NCBI GenBank assembly: GCA_964423615.1
Contig: CAYRFQ010000063.1
Span: 1-43,078, forward strand
DNA from: CAYRFQ01 sp964423615
GTDB taxonomy: Bacteria > Planctomycetota > Planctomycetia > Gemmatales > Gemmataceae
DNA: 43,078 nt
Direction of reading: 5' to 3'
The position numbers and the translations under genes are program-made. Below are positions 8,323-19,722 of this stretch, one piece after another; positions within the stretch are counted from its first letter, which is position 1, and every line of letters starts with the position of its first letter. The notes beneath the pieces are model-generated. The model was not told the DNA's origin. It saw only the letters and a list, made by a program, of their open reading frames with translations, and made no database searches.

Positions 8323-11300
8323 ATGATTGTTGACCCAAAAACACAGGATAATGTCCCGCAGAAACAAGAATCCGGGGAGGCGTATTGGCGTAGCCTGGAA
8401 CAACTTGCGGACGACCCTGAGTTCACCAAATTTGTCGAGAATGAGTTTCCTTCCCACGCCGAAGACCTCAAGACTGGCCGACTCGATCGCCGCCGATTTC
8501 TCCAGTTCATGGGTGCGTCGCTTGCACTGGCCGGACTCCAGGGGTGTCGACGTCCAGAACTCGAAGTTCGTCCATACAGCCACATGCCCGAAACGGTCGT
8601 GCCTGGGATGCCGACGTTTTACGCCACGACTTTACCCCGACCGGGTTCGGCTTTCCCTGTGCTCGTGGAGACGCACGAAGGTCGTCCAACGAAAATCGAA
8701 GGGAATCCCCTCCACCCGACAAGCCGAGGGGCGACCGACGCTTACACTCAGGCAGAGATTCTTTGCCTTTACGATCCGGATCGATCCAAGACCGTTCGCC
8801 GTGACGGCCAGACTTCTTCGTGGGACGACTTCGATACGTTCGCGAGCGAACACTTCGACGCTCTCCGAAGGACGGAAGGGGAAGGCCTTTATTTCCTGAC
8901 GGAAGACATTTCGTCCCCTGCTTTTCGAATGCTCAAAGAGCACGTCCGCGAGACACTGCCCAAGGCGGCTTGGTGCACCTACGAGCCCGTCCACCAAGAG
9001 AACATCTATCGCGCATCGAAGGTTCTTTTTGGGAAGGTCATGGTACCCCGGCACGACCTGCACAATGCCGATGTCGTCTTGGCCCTCGACGCGGACTTGT
9101 TTGGGATCGATGGCGAATCGGCGTCTCAGATTCGTGGATTTGCCTCCAAGCGAAAGGTCACGCAGGAGAAGATGAACCGACTTTACGTCGTCGAAAATAC
9201 GATGACGACGACGGGAGGAATGGCGGACCATCGTTTGCGTTTGCCGGCGAGTAAAATTGCCGAATACGTCATGGCCCTGGCGAAAGAGCTGGAGGTCACA
9301 TCGGAACTTGGTCAGGCTCGAAGGGCCGAAGTGAATCGGCTCCTCGAACAAAAGTCAGACGTCGAAGTTCCCGAAACCTGGATCAAAGCCGTCGCCGAAG
9401 ACTTGAAATCGGCAGGCAACAACGCTCTGGTAGTGGCCGGGGCGCGGCAGCCCGAGTTGGTTCACATCCTCGTGGGGCTCATCAACGCCAAGTTGGGAGC
9501 CATCGGTGAAACGGTTCAGTGGTTTGAACGTAAGGATCTTGGGGACAAACCGTTTACCGAACTTCCCTCGGACATCGACCAAGGCCGTGTCAAGACGTTG
9601 GTCGTCCTCGGCGGCAATCCGGCCTACAATGCACCGCACTATTTCGACCTGGAGAACAAGTTCCAGGACGTTCCCACGACGATCCGACTGTCGATGCACT
9701 TTGACGAAACTTCCGAGGTGTGTGATTGGCATCTGCCGATGTCTCATGCGCTCGAAAGTTGGGGTGACGCGGAAACGATTGACGGTCTCTATTCCCCAAT
9801 CCAGCCGATGATCGAACCCCTCTTTGGGACACGCTCGGCCCTCGAAGTCGTGGCGAAGTTGACCAACTACGAGAAAACGTCTCGGGAGATCGTTGAGGAA
9901 TCGTTCGTCCGACGTCTCGGTGAGATGGGCAAGAACATCACCTTTGATCGCTTTCTCCACACTGGTCTCGTGTTGACCGAGAGTGAAGCGGCCCGTGGCG
10001 AGGCACCCGAGCCTCCCGATGGCGTTTCGGTGTCCGTGCAAGGTACACAGATCGGTGACCGTTTGAAATTGATTTTGGAAGCTTACGATCGTCACACCCA
10101 GACGATCGACGCGAACAACTTTGAGTTATCTTTCCACGCCGATGCTAGCGTGTTCGATGGTCGTTATGCCAACAATGGTTGGCTTCAAGAGACGCCTGAT
10201 CCGGTCACGAAGCTGACTTGGCGTAACGCTGCTGTGATGAGCCCAGCGACCGCGGCGCATCTGAACGTCCGCAAGGGAGACCTTGTGCGGATAATCGTGG
10301 GCGAACAGACGGTCGAAATTCCCTCCTTCATCCTTCCAGGTCAGGCAGACTACTCAGTGACGGTACTGTTGGGGTATGGGCGAAGAAGGACGGGGCGAGT
10401 GGGTCGAAACGTTGGAGACAACGTTTATCCATTTCGATCCTCGGATAATGACCTGGCCAACATGTCCTTCATCGTTGGGGTGTCGGTCACGAAGACCGGA
10501 CGGCACTACGACCTGGCTTGCACCCAGGATCACGCAAGCATGGAGGGACGCGACCTCGTCCGGGAAAAGACCCTGTCGGATTACCTGGAGCACAAGAACG
10601 ACGATCACGACGGACATCATGGTCATGGAGGTCATGGTGGTCATGGCGATCATGGACGGACGCCTCTGAACATCGTTGAACCGCCCGAGTTCACGGGACG
10701 ACACCAGTGGGGGATGGCCATCGACCTCAACAAGTGTGTTGGGTGCAATGCGTGTGTGGTGGCGTGTCAGAGTGAGAACAACATTCCGATCGTTGGAGAA
10801 GACGAGGTGCGGCGCGGTCGGGAGATGCACTGGATTCGAGTGGACAGATACTTCAAGGGTGATGAGAACGATCCGCAAATGGTCCATCAGCCGGTGGCGT
10901 GTGTGCATTGTGAAAATGCTCCTTGCGAGACGGTCTGTCCAGTTAACGCTACGGTCCACAGCCCCGAAGGTCTGAACCTCCAGGTCTACAACCGTTGTGT
11001 CGGGACACGCTATTGCTCGAACAACTGTCCCTACAAGGTGCGAAAGTTCAACTGGTTCGATTATAATGTTGCTCCCCTGGATCAACTCCGGCTCGGACCG
11101 GTGGCTTCGGAGAGGGGCGTCCCTGAGACGCTGAAGATGCAGAAGAACCCTGACGTGACGGTCCGGATGCGTGGGGTCATGGAAAAGTGTACGTACTGCG
11201 TGCAGCGAATCGAACGAGCCAAGACGGGTGCGAAACTCGCGAATCCAACGAATCCGGATTACACTTTACGAGATGGTGCCGTGACAACAGCTTGTGTCCA

Positions 11301-11490
11301 GGTGTGTCCGGCCGAGGCGATCGTGTTTGGTGACCTGAGCGACGAACGAAGTCGTGTCAAACAGGCCAAGAACGATTCGCGTAATTATGGACTGCTTTCG
11401 GAAATCGGCACCCAGCCACGGACGAGTCACATGGCTCGATTGCGTAACCCGAACCCACGAATGTCTGGGTCCGACACTAACGGCGAATGA
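8323..11490 (+). CDS. actB: alternative complex III subunit ActB (molybdopterin-like plus Fe-S)
   Basis: This is the large peripheral subunit of alternative complex III, 1055 residues. A Tat-like motif (RRRFLQFMG, residues 56-64) and a possible lipid-anchor cysteine at C75 follow a 50-residue leader, as is usual for ActB. The middle is a molybdopterin-oxidoreductase-like domain, which in characterised ACIII carries no molybdenum cofactor. The C-terminal part is a four-cluster ferredoxin region: CVGCNACVVAC from C805, CVHCENAPCETVC from C860, a CVGTRYCSNNCP segment, and CTYC (C956) with CVQVCP (C991). A His/Gly/Asp-rich stretch (about 763-783) separates the two halves and could bind metal. The stop overlaps a possible upstream actC start, but the preferred one is at 11505. 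Confidence 0.95.
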   Translation: MIVDPKTQDNVPQKQESGEAYWRSLEQLADDPEFTKFVENEFPSHAEDLKTGRLDRRRFLQFMGASLALAGLQGCRRPELEVRPYSHMPETVVPGMPTFYATTLPRPGSAFPVLVETHEGRPTKIEGNPLHPTSRGATDAYTQAEILCLYDPDRSKTVRRDGQTSSWDDFDTFASEHFDALRRTEGEGLYFLTEDISSPAFRMLKEHVRETLPKAAWCTYEPVHQENIYRASKVLFGKVMVPRHDLHNADVVLALDADLFGIDGESASQIRGFASKRKVTQEKMNRLYVVENTMTTTGGMADHRLRLPASKIAEYVMALAKELEVTSELGQARRAEVNRLLEQKSDVEVPETWIKAVAEDLKSAGNNALVVAGARQPELVHILVGLINAKLGAIGETVQWFERKDLGDKPFTELPSDIDQGRVKTLVVLGGNPAYNAPHYFDLENKFQDVPTTIRLSMHFDETSEVCDWHLPMSHALESWGDAETIDGLYSPIQPMIEPLFGTRSALEVVAKLTNYEKTSREIVEESFVRRLGEMGKNITFDRFLHTGLVLTESEAARGEAPEPPDGVSVSVQGTQIGDRLKLILEAYDRHTQTIDANNFELSFHADASVFDGRYANNGWLQETPDPVTKLTWRNAAVMSPATAAHLNVRKGDLVRIIVGEQTVEIPSFILPGQADYSVTVLLGYGRRRTGRVGRNVGDNVYPFRSSDNDLANMSFIVGVSVTKTGRHYDLACTQDHASMEGRDLVREKTLSDYLEHKNDDHDGHHGHGGHGGHGDHGRTPLNIVEPPEFTGRHQWGMAIDLNKCVGCNACVVACQSENNIPIVGEDEVRRGREMHWIRVDRYFKGDENDPQMVHQPVACVHCENAPCETVCPVNATVHSPEGLNLQVYNRCVGTRYCSNNCPYKVRKFNWFDYNVAPLDQLRLGPVASERGVPETLKMQKNPDVTVRMRGVMEKCTYCVQRIERAKTGAKLANPTNPDYTLRDGAVTTACVQVCPAEAIVFGDLSDERSRVKQAKNDSRNYGLLSEIGTQPRTSHMARLRNPNPRMSGSDTNGE

Positions 11491-11504
11491 GAGGACGCCC
11501 TTTA

Positions 11505-13548
<2,044 letters not shown>

Positions 13549-13556
<8 letters not shown>

Positions 13557-14229
13557 AATCCTCATTGGTTTCGTTGTGATCGTCCTCCTCATCGTTGTGA
13601 TCTGTGGGCTTCGAGGTCAACGAACACGCAATCGACCGTTCATGATCTTTTGGGACATGGACTTTAACCCCCGGTACAACGCGCAAGGGCAAAGTGACTT
13701 CTTTGCCGATGGAGATAGTCAACGTCTTCCTCCCAAAGGGACTGTTGCTTTCGGTGGTGCGGATTATTTCTCCGATGCAGGGAGTCCGACGCAGCACGCT
13801 GATTTCCTCCAAGAAGACGATGCGTTTTATCGCGGGAAGGACGAAGGCGGTGGGTGGATCAAGAAGGTCCCCGAACACAAGGATGTCCCGGTGACCATGG
13901 ACACACTCAAACGAGGTCAACAGCGATACGACATCTATTGTGCAGTGTGTCATGGCGGGACTGGTGAAGGGGATGGAATCATCGGCGAATATGGACTTGC
14001 GGGCATTGCTTCCCTTCAAGACAAACGAATTCGAGAACAGGCCGACGGCAAGATATATGACACCATCGCCAACGGAAAGGGTCTCATGCAGGGTTACCGG
14101 ACACAGATTCCCCCGGCAGACCGTTGGGCAATCGTCCTTTACGTGCGGGCACTCCAGCGAAGTCAGGGAGTTTCGTCCCAGGACGTTCCCGAGGACAAGC
14201 GGAATGAGTTGAAAAAGGGGAATGGATAA
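13549..14229 (+). CDS. actE: alternative complex III monoheme cytochrome c subunit ActE
   Basis: ActE is a periplasmic, membrane-anchored monoheme cytochrome c. An N-terminal hydrophobic segment (about residues 4-20) is followed by the typical ActE segment DMDFNPRYNAQGQSDFFADG, and then by a C-terminal cytochrome domain with CAVCH and a probable axial methionine in GLMQGY. ATG 13549 is chosen because GGAGG lies just upstream at 13535-13539; an upstream in-frame start at 13507 would add residues unlike the family. It overlaps the actCD stop by 8 nt. The length is 226 residues. Confidence 0.9.
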
Positions 14230-15418
14230 GATGGACTACAAGTTTCCCGCGGCAACGAAAGCGAAGTTGGAAAGGTGGTTCGCCATCGCTGCGGGTGTGA
14301 GCGGATTGGTAGGCATTGCCTGGGTGATTTTCGACACCAAGCACTTTCTGCTCTCGTACTTGACCGCCTTCGTGTTCGTCGTCAGTATCGGGACCGGTGC
14401 ATTTGGTTGGCTGTTGATCCAGTATCTCGTCAAATCGAGTTGGGCTCAGCCATTCCGGCGGATCATGGAACACCTGGCCTCCCCATTGATTGTGGGCTTC
14501 ATCTTATCGTTGCCGGTGCTCATCGGGGTAGCCTGGATGTATTCCTGGTACACCGCGTCCCCGGAAGCCGACAAGCTCTACGCTCACAAAGAACCGTTCT
14601 TGAACTTGCCGTTTTTTCTGGTTCGGAATGTGATCTACCTCGGAGTTTGGACGTGGTTCGTGTGGCGTTTTCGGAAGAGTTCAATCGACCAAGATACGGC
14701 CCCGGACTTTTTGTTGACGTCGCGTTTACGGCAGCTAGCTCCCGTCGCCCTGATTCTACTCGGGTTGACCATGACGTTTGCGGCGTTCGACTGGATCATG
14801 TCTTTGGAATTCCACTGGTATTCGAATATCTTCGGCGTCTATTTCTGGGCCGGAGGGTTGTTGAATTCGCTTGCGGCAACGACGGTGGTGGCGCTGCTGT
14901 TGCGTCGGTTCGAAGGGTTTGACAAAGTCATTACGGTCGAGCACCTCCACGACCTTGGACGTCTGATGTTTGGTTTCACACAATTCTGGGCTTATATTGC
15001 GTTTTCGCAATACTTGCTTATTTGGTACGCCAACATCCCCGAAGAAACGATGTGGTTCATCCATCGCATCAAAGGAAGCTGGAAATTCGTCAGTATTTTG
15101 CTTCTGGTCGGTCATTTCATCATTCCCTTTGGAGTGTTACTCACCCGACGGGCTCAACGGTCACCACAAATGCTCATGATCTCAGCGATTTGGTTGTTGG
15201 TCATGCACTGGATTGATCTTTACTGGCAAGTGTTCCCTTCGGCTTATCCCGCTGGAATCGACTTTCGTTTCAGTGAAGTTATCGCCTTGGTGTTCGTGTT
15301 GAGTTTGACAGGCTGGATCGTTCTGCGTTCGATGAGTGAACATTCGTTAATCGCCATGGGCGAATTGCGGTTATCACAGCACTCCCAAACGTCCGTCGCA
15401 GAAGGAGTTTCACGATGA
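14222..15418 (+). CDS. actF: alternative complex III membrane subunit ActF
   Basis: ActF is the second NrfD-like, multi-helix quinone-associated subunit of alternative complex III. About ten hydrophobic segments are visible, including LTMTFAAFDWIMSLEFHWYS and FGVYFWAGGLLNSLAATTVV, which are characteristic of the family. The start is ambiguous. ATG 14222 overlaps the actE stop, while ATG 14231 lies just after it with GGGG about 10 nt upstream; the two differ by three residues. The stop overlaps the next start (ATGA). Confidence 0.9.
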   Translation: MDKMDYKFPAATKAKLERWFAIAAGVSGLVGIAWVIFDTKHFLLSYLTAFVFVVSIGTGAFGWLLIQYLVKSSWAQPFRRIMEHLASPLIVGFILSLPVLIGVAWMYSWYTASPEADKLYAHKEPFLNLPFFLVRNVIYLGVWTWFVWRFRKSSIDQDTAPDFLLTSRLRQLAPVALILLGLTMTFAAFDWIMSLEFHWYSNIFGVYFWAGGLLNSLAATTVVALLLRRFEGFDKVITVEHLHDLGRLMFGFTQFWAYIAFSQYLLIWYANIPEETMWFIHRIKGSWKFVSILLLVGHFIIPFGVLLTRRAQRSPQMLMISAIWLLVMHWIDLYWQVFPSAYPAGIDFRFSEVIALVFVLSLTGWIVLRSMSEHSLIAMGELRLSQHSQTSVAEGVSR

Positions 15419-16497
15419 GCGATTCGACTGACCCCAAACCATCAGCTGAAGTGGAAAAGGATGCAACGCCGGCGGCCACCGTGGCGACGGCTCCAGAATC
15501 GCCCAAGACGTCGTCGACACAGTTGGTCGCCAACGTGTCGATTAGCTTGGCGACGGTTTTGGGGATTGGGTTGTGCGTCGTCATGATTGGGATCATGTTC
15601 TTAATTGGTGAAACGCTGTATGCCCCAACGGCGACTCCCGAGACTCCAACTCCGAAATCGACCGGGCCTGCCGCGACTGAGATATTCGTGGACTTACTCA
15701 TGGCTTTGGCGATAGTGTTGGGAATTGGTTTGTGTGTCGTGGTGGTTCCGTTACTGTTCTCCATCGGCGACATCCGGCATGTGCTTGACAAGACCGCACT
15801 GGGGACTGCCCTTGGAGCCACGAGTTCGGAATCGCCCAAGGAGGTCACGGCAGCCGAGGCGACCGCTTCGGAAACCGGGACGAACGAAGCGGCCGTGACG
15901 ACGAGTACAGAATCGACCGAAAGCGTCACAACGACCGATGCGATCACGACGGAGGCCGAGGCACCGGAGGCCATGCGTCCAGAATCGACCGAAGGGGACA
16001 CGACGGCCGAGGCGACGGCAACGGCAGCCGAGGCGACCGCTTCGGAAACCGGGACGAACGAGGCGGCCGTGACGACGAGTCCAGAATCGACCGAAAGCGT
16101 CTCAACGACCGATGCGATCACAACGGAGGCCGAGGCACCGGAGGCCATGCGTCCAGAATCGACCGAAGGGGACACAACGGCCGAGGCGACGGCAACGGAG
16201 GCCGAGACGACTGAGGCACCATCGACGCAAATCCTTGCAAACACGGTTACGATTTTGGCGACGGTTTTGGGGATTGGTTTGTGCGTCGTGATGATCGCTG
16301 TCATGTTTTTCATTGGTGAAACTCAATACTCACCCGATCAAGTTGATCAGCGTGAGAAGCTGAAGAAGTTACAAACCCAGCACGACACCAAGTTGAACTC
16401 GTATGGGGAAATGAAGAAAGGGACATTCCGCATACCCATCGAGAAGGCTATGCAGAAGGTGGTCGAGGAAGCAAAGCCGAAACAGTCGAGCAAGTGA
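15415..16497 (+). CDS. repeat-expanded membrane protein between ACIII and cbb3 genes
   Basis: The protein has 360 residues and three near-identical transmembrane segments built on LGIGLCVV (about residues 40-65, 94-120 and 278-303). Between the second and third lies a Thr/Glu/Ala-rich region made of a 58-residue unit repeated twice. The C-terminus (REKLKKLQ...LNSYGEMKKGTFRIPIEKAM) resembles a small single-helix protein often found after actF or near cytochrome oxidase genes in planctomycetes and relatives (from memory). This gene therefore looks like that small subunit after internal duplication. Its start overlaps the actF stop by 4 nt, so it is co-translated with the complex. It might link ACIII and the oxidase. 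No catalytic motif or heme site is present. Confidence 0.8.
   Translation: MSDSTDPKPSAEVEKDATPAATVATAPESPKTSSTQLVANVSISLATVLGIGLCVVMIGIMFLIGETLYAPTATPETPTPKSTGPAATEIFVDLLMALAIVLGIGLCVVVVPLLFSIGDIRHVLDKTALGTALGATSSESPKEVTAAEATASETGTNEAAVTTSTESTESVTTTDAITTEAEAPEAMRPESTEGDTTAEATATAAEATASETGTNEAAVTTSPESTESVSTTDAITTEAEAPEAMRPESTEGDTTAEATATEAETTEAPSTQILANTVTILATVLGIGLCVVMIAVMFFIGETQYSPDQVDQREKLKKLQTQHDTKLNSYGEMKKGTFRIPIEKAMQKVVEEAKPKQSSK
15847..16194. repeat. 174-bp tandem duplication inside a coding region
   Basis: Copies 15847-16020 and 16021-16194 differ at only a few positions and keep the reading frame (58 residues each). The DNA coding for the three hydrophobic segments of the same gene is also alike (around 15549, 15704 and 16255), so the gene grew by segmental duplication. 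Confidence 0.88.
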
Positions 16498-16526
16498 AGT
16501 AGTTACATCTGAAGAAGAGGAATAGT

Positions 16527-16709
16527 ATGTCGGTTGCAGTAGGAGTCATTTTCGGAACGATCGCACTGATGAGTTTGACGGTGATCATCGCATTCGTTTG
16601 GGCTGCCCAAACGGGGCAGTTCGAGAGTTTTCAGCAAGGGGCCACGAGCATATTCGACGAGGACGAACCCGTTGGCGAAATCACTGATCGATTTCCGTAC
16701 AAATCGTGA
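16527..16709 (+). CDS. ccoS: cbb3-type oxidase assembly protein CcoS
   Basis: CcoS is a 60-residue single-helix protein needed for cofactor insertion into cbb3 oxidase. The hydrophobic helix covers about residues 5-26, followed by the family pattern WAAQTGQFESFQQGATSIFD and an acidic stretch. AGAGGA at 16516-16521 is well placed for the ATG. Its position just before ccoN supports the call. It is about 30 nt after the repeat-expanded membrane protein gene. Confidence 0.85.
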   Translation: MSVAVGVIFGTIALMSLTVIIAFVWAAQTGQFESFQQGATSIFDEDEPVGEITDRFPYKS

Positions 16710-16782
16710 TCTTTTCTTGCTTCCGAGTGTATCAATACAATCTGCATAGATTTTACTTGTCCGTTGGAGAGAGCGAGTAAGT

Positions 16783-18306
16783 ATGGCAACAACGACCCAA
16801 GTTTCGCCCAAAATCCAGGGTGAGAAGGAAACCACACAGCACCTGGCAACCCAGACCCGAATCGATATTGACATGTCGACAAAGATTCCGGTGTTGATCT
16901 TTTTTGGCGGTTCGCTGGTCTGGTTACTTGCCGCGACGGTGTTCGGAGTTCTGGCGTCAATCAAGATGCACCACCCAACGTTTATGGCGCAATGGGGTTG
17001 GTTGACGTTCGGGCGTGTCCGCCCAGCCCACCTCAATCTGATTGCTTACGGATGGACTTCACAGGTGGGTGTTGCGGTAACGTTGTGGTTGTTCGCCCGT
17101 ATAGCCCGCACCCGGCTTCGATTGCCTGAATTGTTGGTTGTTGCCGCGGTCATATGGAACGTCGCTGTTCTGGCCGGGACGATAGGGATTCTGGCCGGAT
17201 ACAGCACGGGTGTGGAGTGGCTTGAATTTCCCGAGTTCGCGCCACCTTTGTTCACGGTCGCCTATGCCATTATCGCGCTTTCGTGTTTGCTCACGTTCGC
17301 CAATCGACAACCAGGACACCTCTATGTATCGATGTGGTACTTGTTCGGGGCTGTCTTCTGGTTTCCGTGGCTCTACGTGACGGCGAACTTGTTGATACTG
17401 TTCGTTCCACTACAAGGTGTTCTTCAGCCGATGGTCAATTGGTGGTTCGGTCACAACGTACTTGGACTTTGGCTTACTCCCATTGGAGTTGCTGCGGCGT
17501 ATTATCTGATACCGAAAGTCTTGGGGCGTCCGATCCACAGTTATTACCTGAGTATCGTTGGGTTCTGGGCTTTGGCGTTCTTTTACAATTCCACCGGGAT
17601 TCATCACTTGATCGGCGGACCGGTCCCCGCTTGGTTGATTACATACTCCGGTGTTGCTAGTTTCATGATGGTGATTCCTGTTGCGACGGTGGCGTTGAAC
17701 CATCACATGACAATGGTGGGGAACTTCCGAATTCTACTGTACAGCCCGACACTTCGATTCGTTGTGTTTGGGGCGATGAGTTACACGTTGGTGAGCTTAC
17801 AAGGTTCGCTCCACTCAAGCCGCGTGGTCAACGAAGTCACACACTTTACGCACTACACAGTCGCCCACGCTCATCTGGGCGTCTATGCCTTTTTCTCGAT
17901 GATTATGTTTGGAGCAATGTACTACATTGTGCCACGCCTGACGGGTAGAGAATGGGCTTCCGCACGATTGATCCAGATACACTTTTGGTCTGCTGCAATT
18001 GGGATCACCCTTTACTGGGTTTCGTTGACCTGGGCTGGTGTGATTCAGGGAATGATGATGAACGATCCTGAGACTCCGTTTTCAGAGATCGTTAAATATA
18101 CGCTTCCTTACCTTGTGGGCAGATCTTTGATCGGGATGTTGATGACCGTGGGTCACGTTGCGTTTGCGATTCTGTTCGTCAAGAACATTTTTGGCAAAGG
18201 TCCCGAGCGTGGCGATCCGACGATTTTTGGTCCTCTCGGTGAGTACAAGCAAATCATCGAACAAGCCGAAAAAATGTCCTATACACCGGAACCCAAGCAA
18301 GCATAA
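16783..18306 (+). CDS. ccoN: cbb3-type cytochrome c oxidase subunit I
   Basis: This is the catalytic heme-copper subunit that reduces O2 to water in the membrane, 507 residues with about 12 helices. Visible metal ligands include H in GRVRPAHLN (low-spin heme), H in WWFGHNVLGLWLTP (CuB), HH in STGIHHLIGGPVPAW (CuB), and the two histidines of TVAHAHLGVY (hemes). The first 35 residues are a hydrophilic extension. A purine-rich GGAGAG lies upstream of the ATG. It is followed 11 nt later by ccoO. Confidence 0.95.
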   Translation: MATTTQVSPKIQGEKETTQHLATQTRIDIDMSTKIPVLIFFGGSLVWLLAATVFGVLASIKMHHPTFMAQWGWLTFGRVRPAHLNLIAYGWTSQVGVAVTLWLFARIARTRLRLPELLVVAAVIWNVAVLAGTIGILAGYSTGVEWLEFPEFAPPLFTVAYAIIALSCLLTFANRQPGHLYVSMWYLFGAVFWFPWLYVTANLLILFVPLQGVLQPMVNWWFGHNVLGLWLTPIGVAAAYYLIPKVLGRPIHSYYLSIVGFWALAFFYNSTGIHHLIGGPVPAWLITYSGVASFMMVIPVATVALNHHMTMVGNFRILLYSPTLRFVVFGAMSYTLVSLQGSLHSSRVVNEVTHFTHYTVAHAHLGVYAFFSMIMFGAMYYIVPRLTGREWASARLIQIHFWSAAIGITLYWVSLTWAGVIQGMMMNDPETPFSEIVKYTLPYLVGRSLIGMLMTVGHVAFAILFVKNIFGKGPERGDPTIFGPLGEYKQIIEQAEKMSYTPEPKQA

Positions 18307-18317
18307 AGTAGAAAACA

Positions 18318-18932
18318 ATGAAGTACGGTCCGATTATATTTCTAGGTGTGTTCTTCACGTTCGCAACGGCGTGGTTTGCGTTGATCTACATTCCGTATGT
18401 TCAGATTGGATTCATCGAACCAGTGAAGAAGAAAACTGGTGAGCAATATCCCGTGCCGCTGGAAGGGGAAGCTGCTGCTGGTGAGATGGTGTATGCCCGC
18501 AATGGTTGTCTGTATTGTCATAGCCAACAGGCACGCCGAAAGGGCTTTGGAGCCGATTTTGAACGAGGTTGGGGTCCGAAGCGTGGGAATCAAGCTCCGG
18601 ACTACATTTACGACCGACGTGTTATGCTGGGTTCCATGCGAACTGGTCCAGACTTGGCAACGATTGGCAAACGTCAATCGGATGCCATGTGGCACCACCT
18701 GCACCTCTATGATCCACAGATGATGTCTCCGGGTTCGATCATGTCGCCGTATCCTTATCTTTATCGAACACAGAAGATCGAAGGCGAACCATCGGAGGAT
18801 GCTTTGGATTTTGCGAAGTTCCAGAAGGAGGAATACGGCCCACCGGAAGGGTATGAAATCGTCCCTACGGACGACGCACGCGCACTTGTGGCTTACCTGT
18901 TGAGTCTCAAGCGAGATGGAAAACTAAAGTAA
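18318..18932 (+). CDS. ccoO: cbb3-type cytochrome c oxidase monoheme subunit II
   Basis: This subunit has one N-terminal helix (about residues 5-27) and one periplasmic heme c site (CLYCH), with the conserved CcoO blocks ARNGCLYCHSQQ, RTGPDLA and MSPGSIMSPYPYL. A methionine in the last block is the likely sixth heme ligand. The subunit passes electrons to CcoN. At 204 residues it is normal for CcoO. It lies directly between ccoN and a further cytochrome c gene. Confidence 0.94.
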   Translation: MKYGPIIFLGVFFTFATAWFALIYIPYVQIGFIEPVKKKTGEQYPVPLEGEAAAGEMVYARNGCLYCHSQQARRKGFGADFERGWGPKRGNQAPDYIYDRRVMLGSMRTGPDLATIGKRQSDAMWHHLHLYDPQMMSPGSIMSPYPYLYRTQKIEGEPSEDALDFAKFQKEEYGPPEGYEIVPTDDARALVAYLLSLKRDGKLK

Positions 18933-18968
18933 ACCACGAAATACCAACTATATTATTGAGCTGATGTT

Positions 18969-19721
18969 ATGAGTACAGAACAATCGCAGCAGCCGACTCC
19001 AGGGCCGAAGCCGAGGAACACTCCAGATACTCGAGAAGCCCACGACATCTACGACCTCCATGCTCCGATTCTCCGAGAACGGTCTGAGCCCAAAGATGGG
19101 TACGAGCCGATTCCACTGTGGCTGACCATCGTTTATGGGATCATATTGTTCTTCGGCGGGTATTACATGGCTACCTACAATGGTGGTTGGCGTGCCGACG
19201 TGTATGACGAGACGAAGGGTGGCATTGGAGGAACGGTGGCAGCCGAACCCGCGGATCCAATGGAACTGGCCGGAGAAATTTACACTATTAATTGTGCGAG
19301 TTGTCATCAACAAACTGGTCTTGGCCAAGCCGGACAGTTTCCACCTCTCGCTGGCTCCGAATGGGTCGCGAAGGACCACGAGGTGTTGGGACGAATCATC
19401 CTGCATGGTTTGGCTGGCCCCATCGAAGTCAAAGGAGAGACTTACACCTCGGCCATGAGTCACTTCAAGAGGCTTTCGAATGAGGACATAGCGTTGGTGC
19501 TGACCTACATCCGGAGCCAATGGGGTAATGACTACGACAAGATTACCAAGGAGCAAATCGAGTCCGTCCGGAAAGCAACGGAGGATCGGGAGACACCCTG
19601 GACGGCTCAAGAGCTTATTAAAATCGAAGAAGAAATTGCATCGCGACCACCCCCGAAAAAGGTGACCCCAGAAGCGAAGAAGAAACCAGACGACACGCCT
19701 GGAAAAGACAAGAGTAAGTAG
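18969..19721 (+). CDS. membrane-anchored monoheme cytochrome c (CcoP-like role)
   Basis: The 250-residue protein has a hydrophilic N-terminal region of about 50 residues, one helix (IPLWLTIVYGIILFFGGYYM) and one heme c site (CASCH). The probable axial methionine is in the SAMSHF segment. A long charged C-terminal tail (KPDDTPGKDK) follows. By position it takes the place of CcoP, but classical CcoP has two heme c sites and this has one. It probably brings electrons from ActE or ActA to the oxidase. It is separated by only 1 nt from the copper ATPase gene. Confidence 0.87.
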   Translation: MSTEQSQQPTPGPKPRNTPDTREAHDIYDLHAPILRERSEPKDGYEPIPLWLTIVYGIILFFGGYYMATYNGGWRADVYDETKGGIGGTVAAEPADPMELAGEIYTINCASCHQQTGLGQAGQFPPLAGSEWVAKDHEVLGRIILHGLAGPIEVKGETYTSAMSHFKRLSNEDIALVLTYIRSQWGNDYDKITKEQIESVRKATEDRETPWTAQELIKIEEEIASRPPPKKVTPEAKKKPDDTPGKDKSK

Positions 19722-19722
19722 T

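Noticed and set aside
15279..16313. Minus-strand open frame of 344 codons with Val/Ser repeats
   Set aside because: It mirrors the repeated plus-strand gene, and its repetition is a by-product of the DNA duplication.
16728..16739. Short palindrome TGTATCAATACA before ccoN
   Set aside because: A 5-bp half-site is too short to call an operator, and it matches no FNR-like box well.
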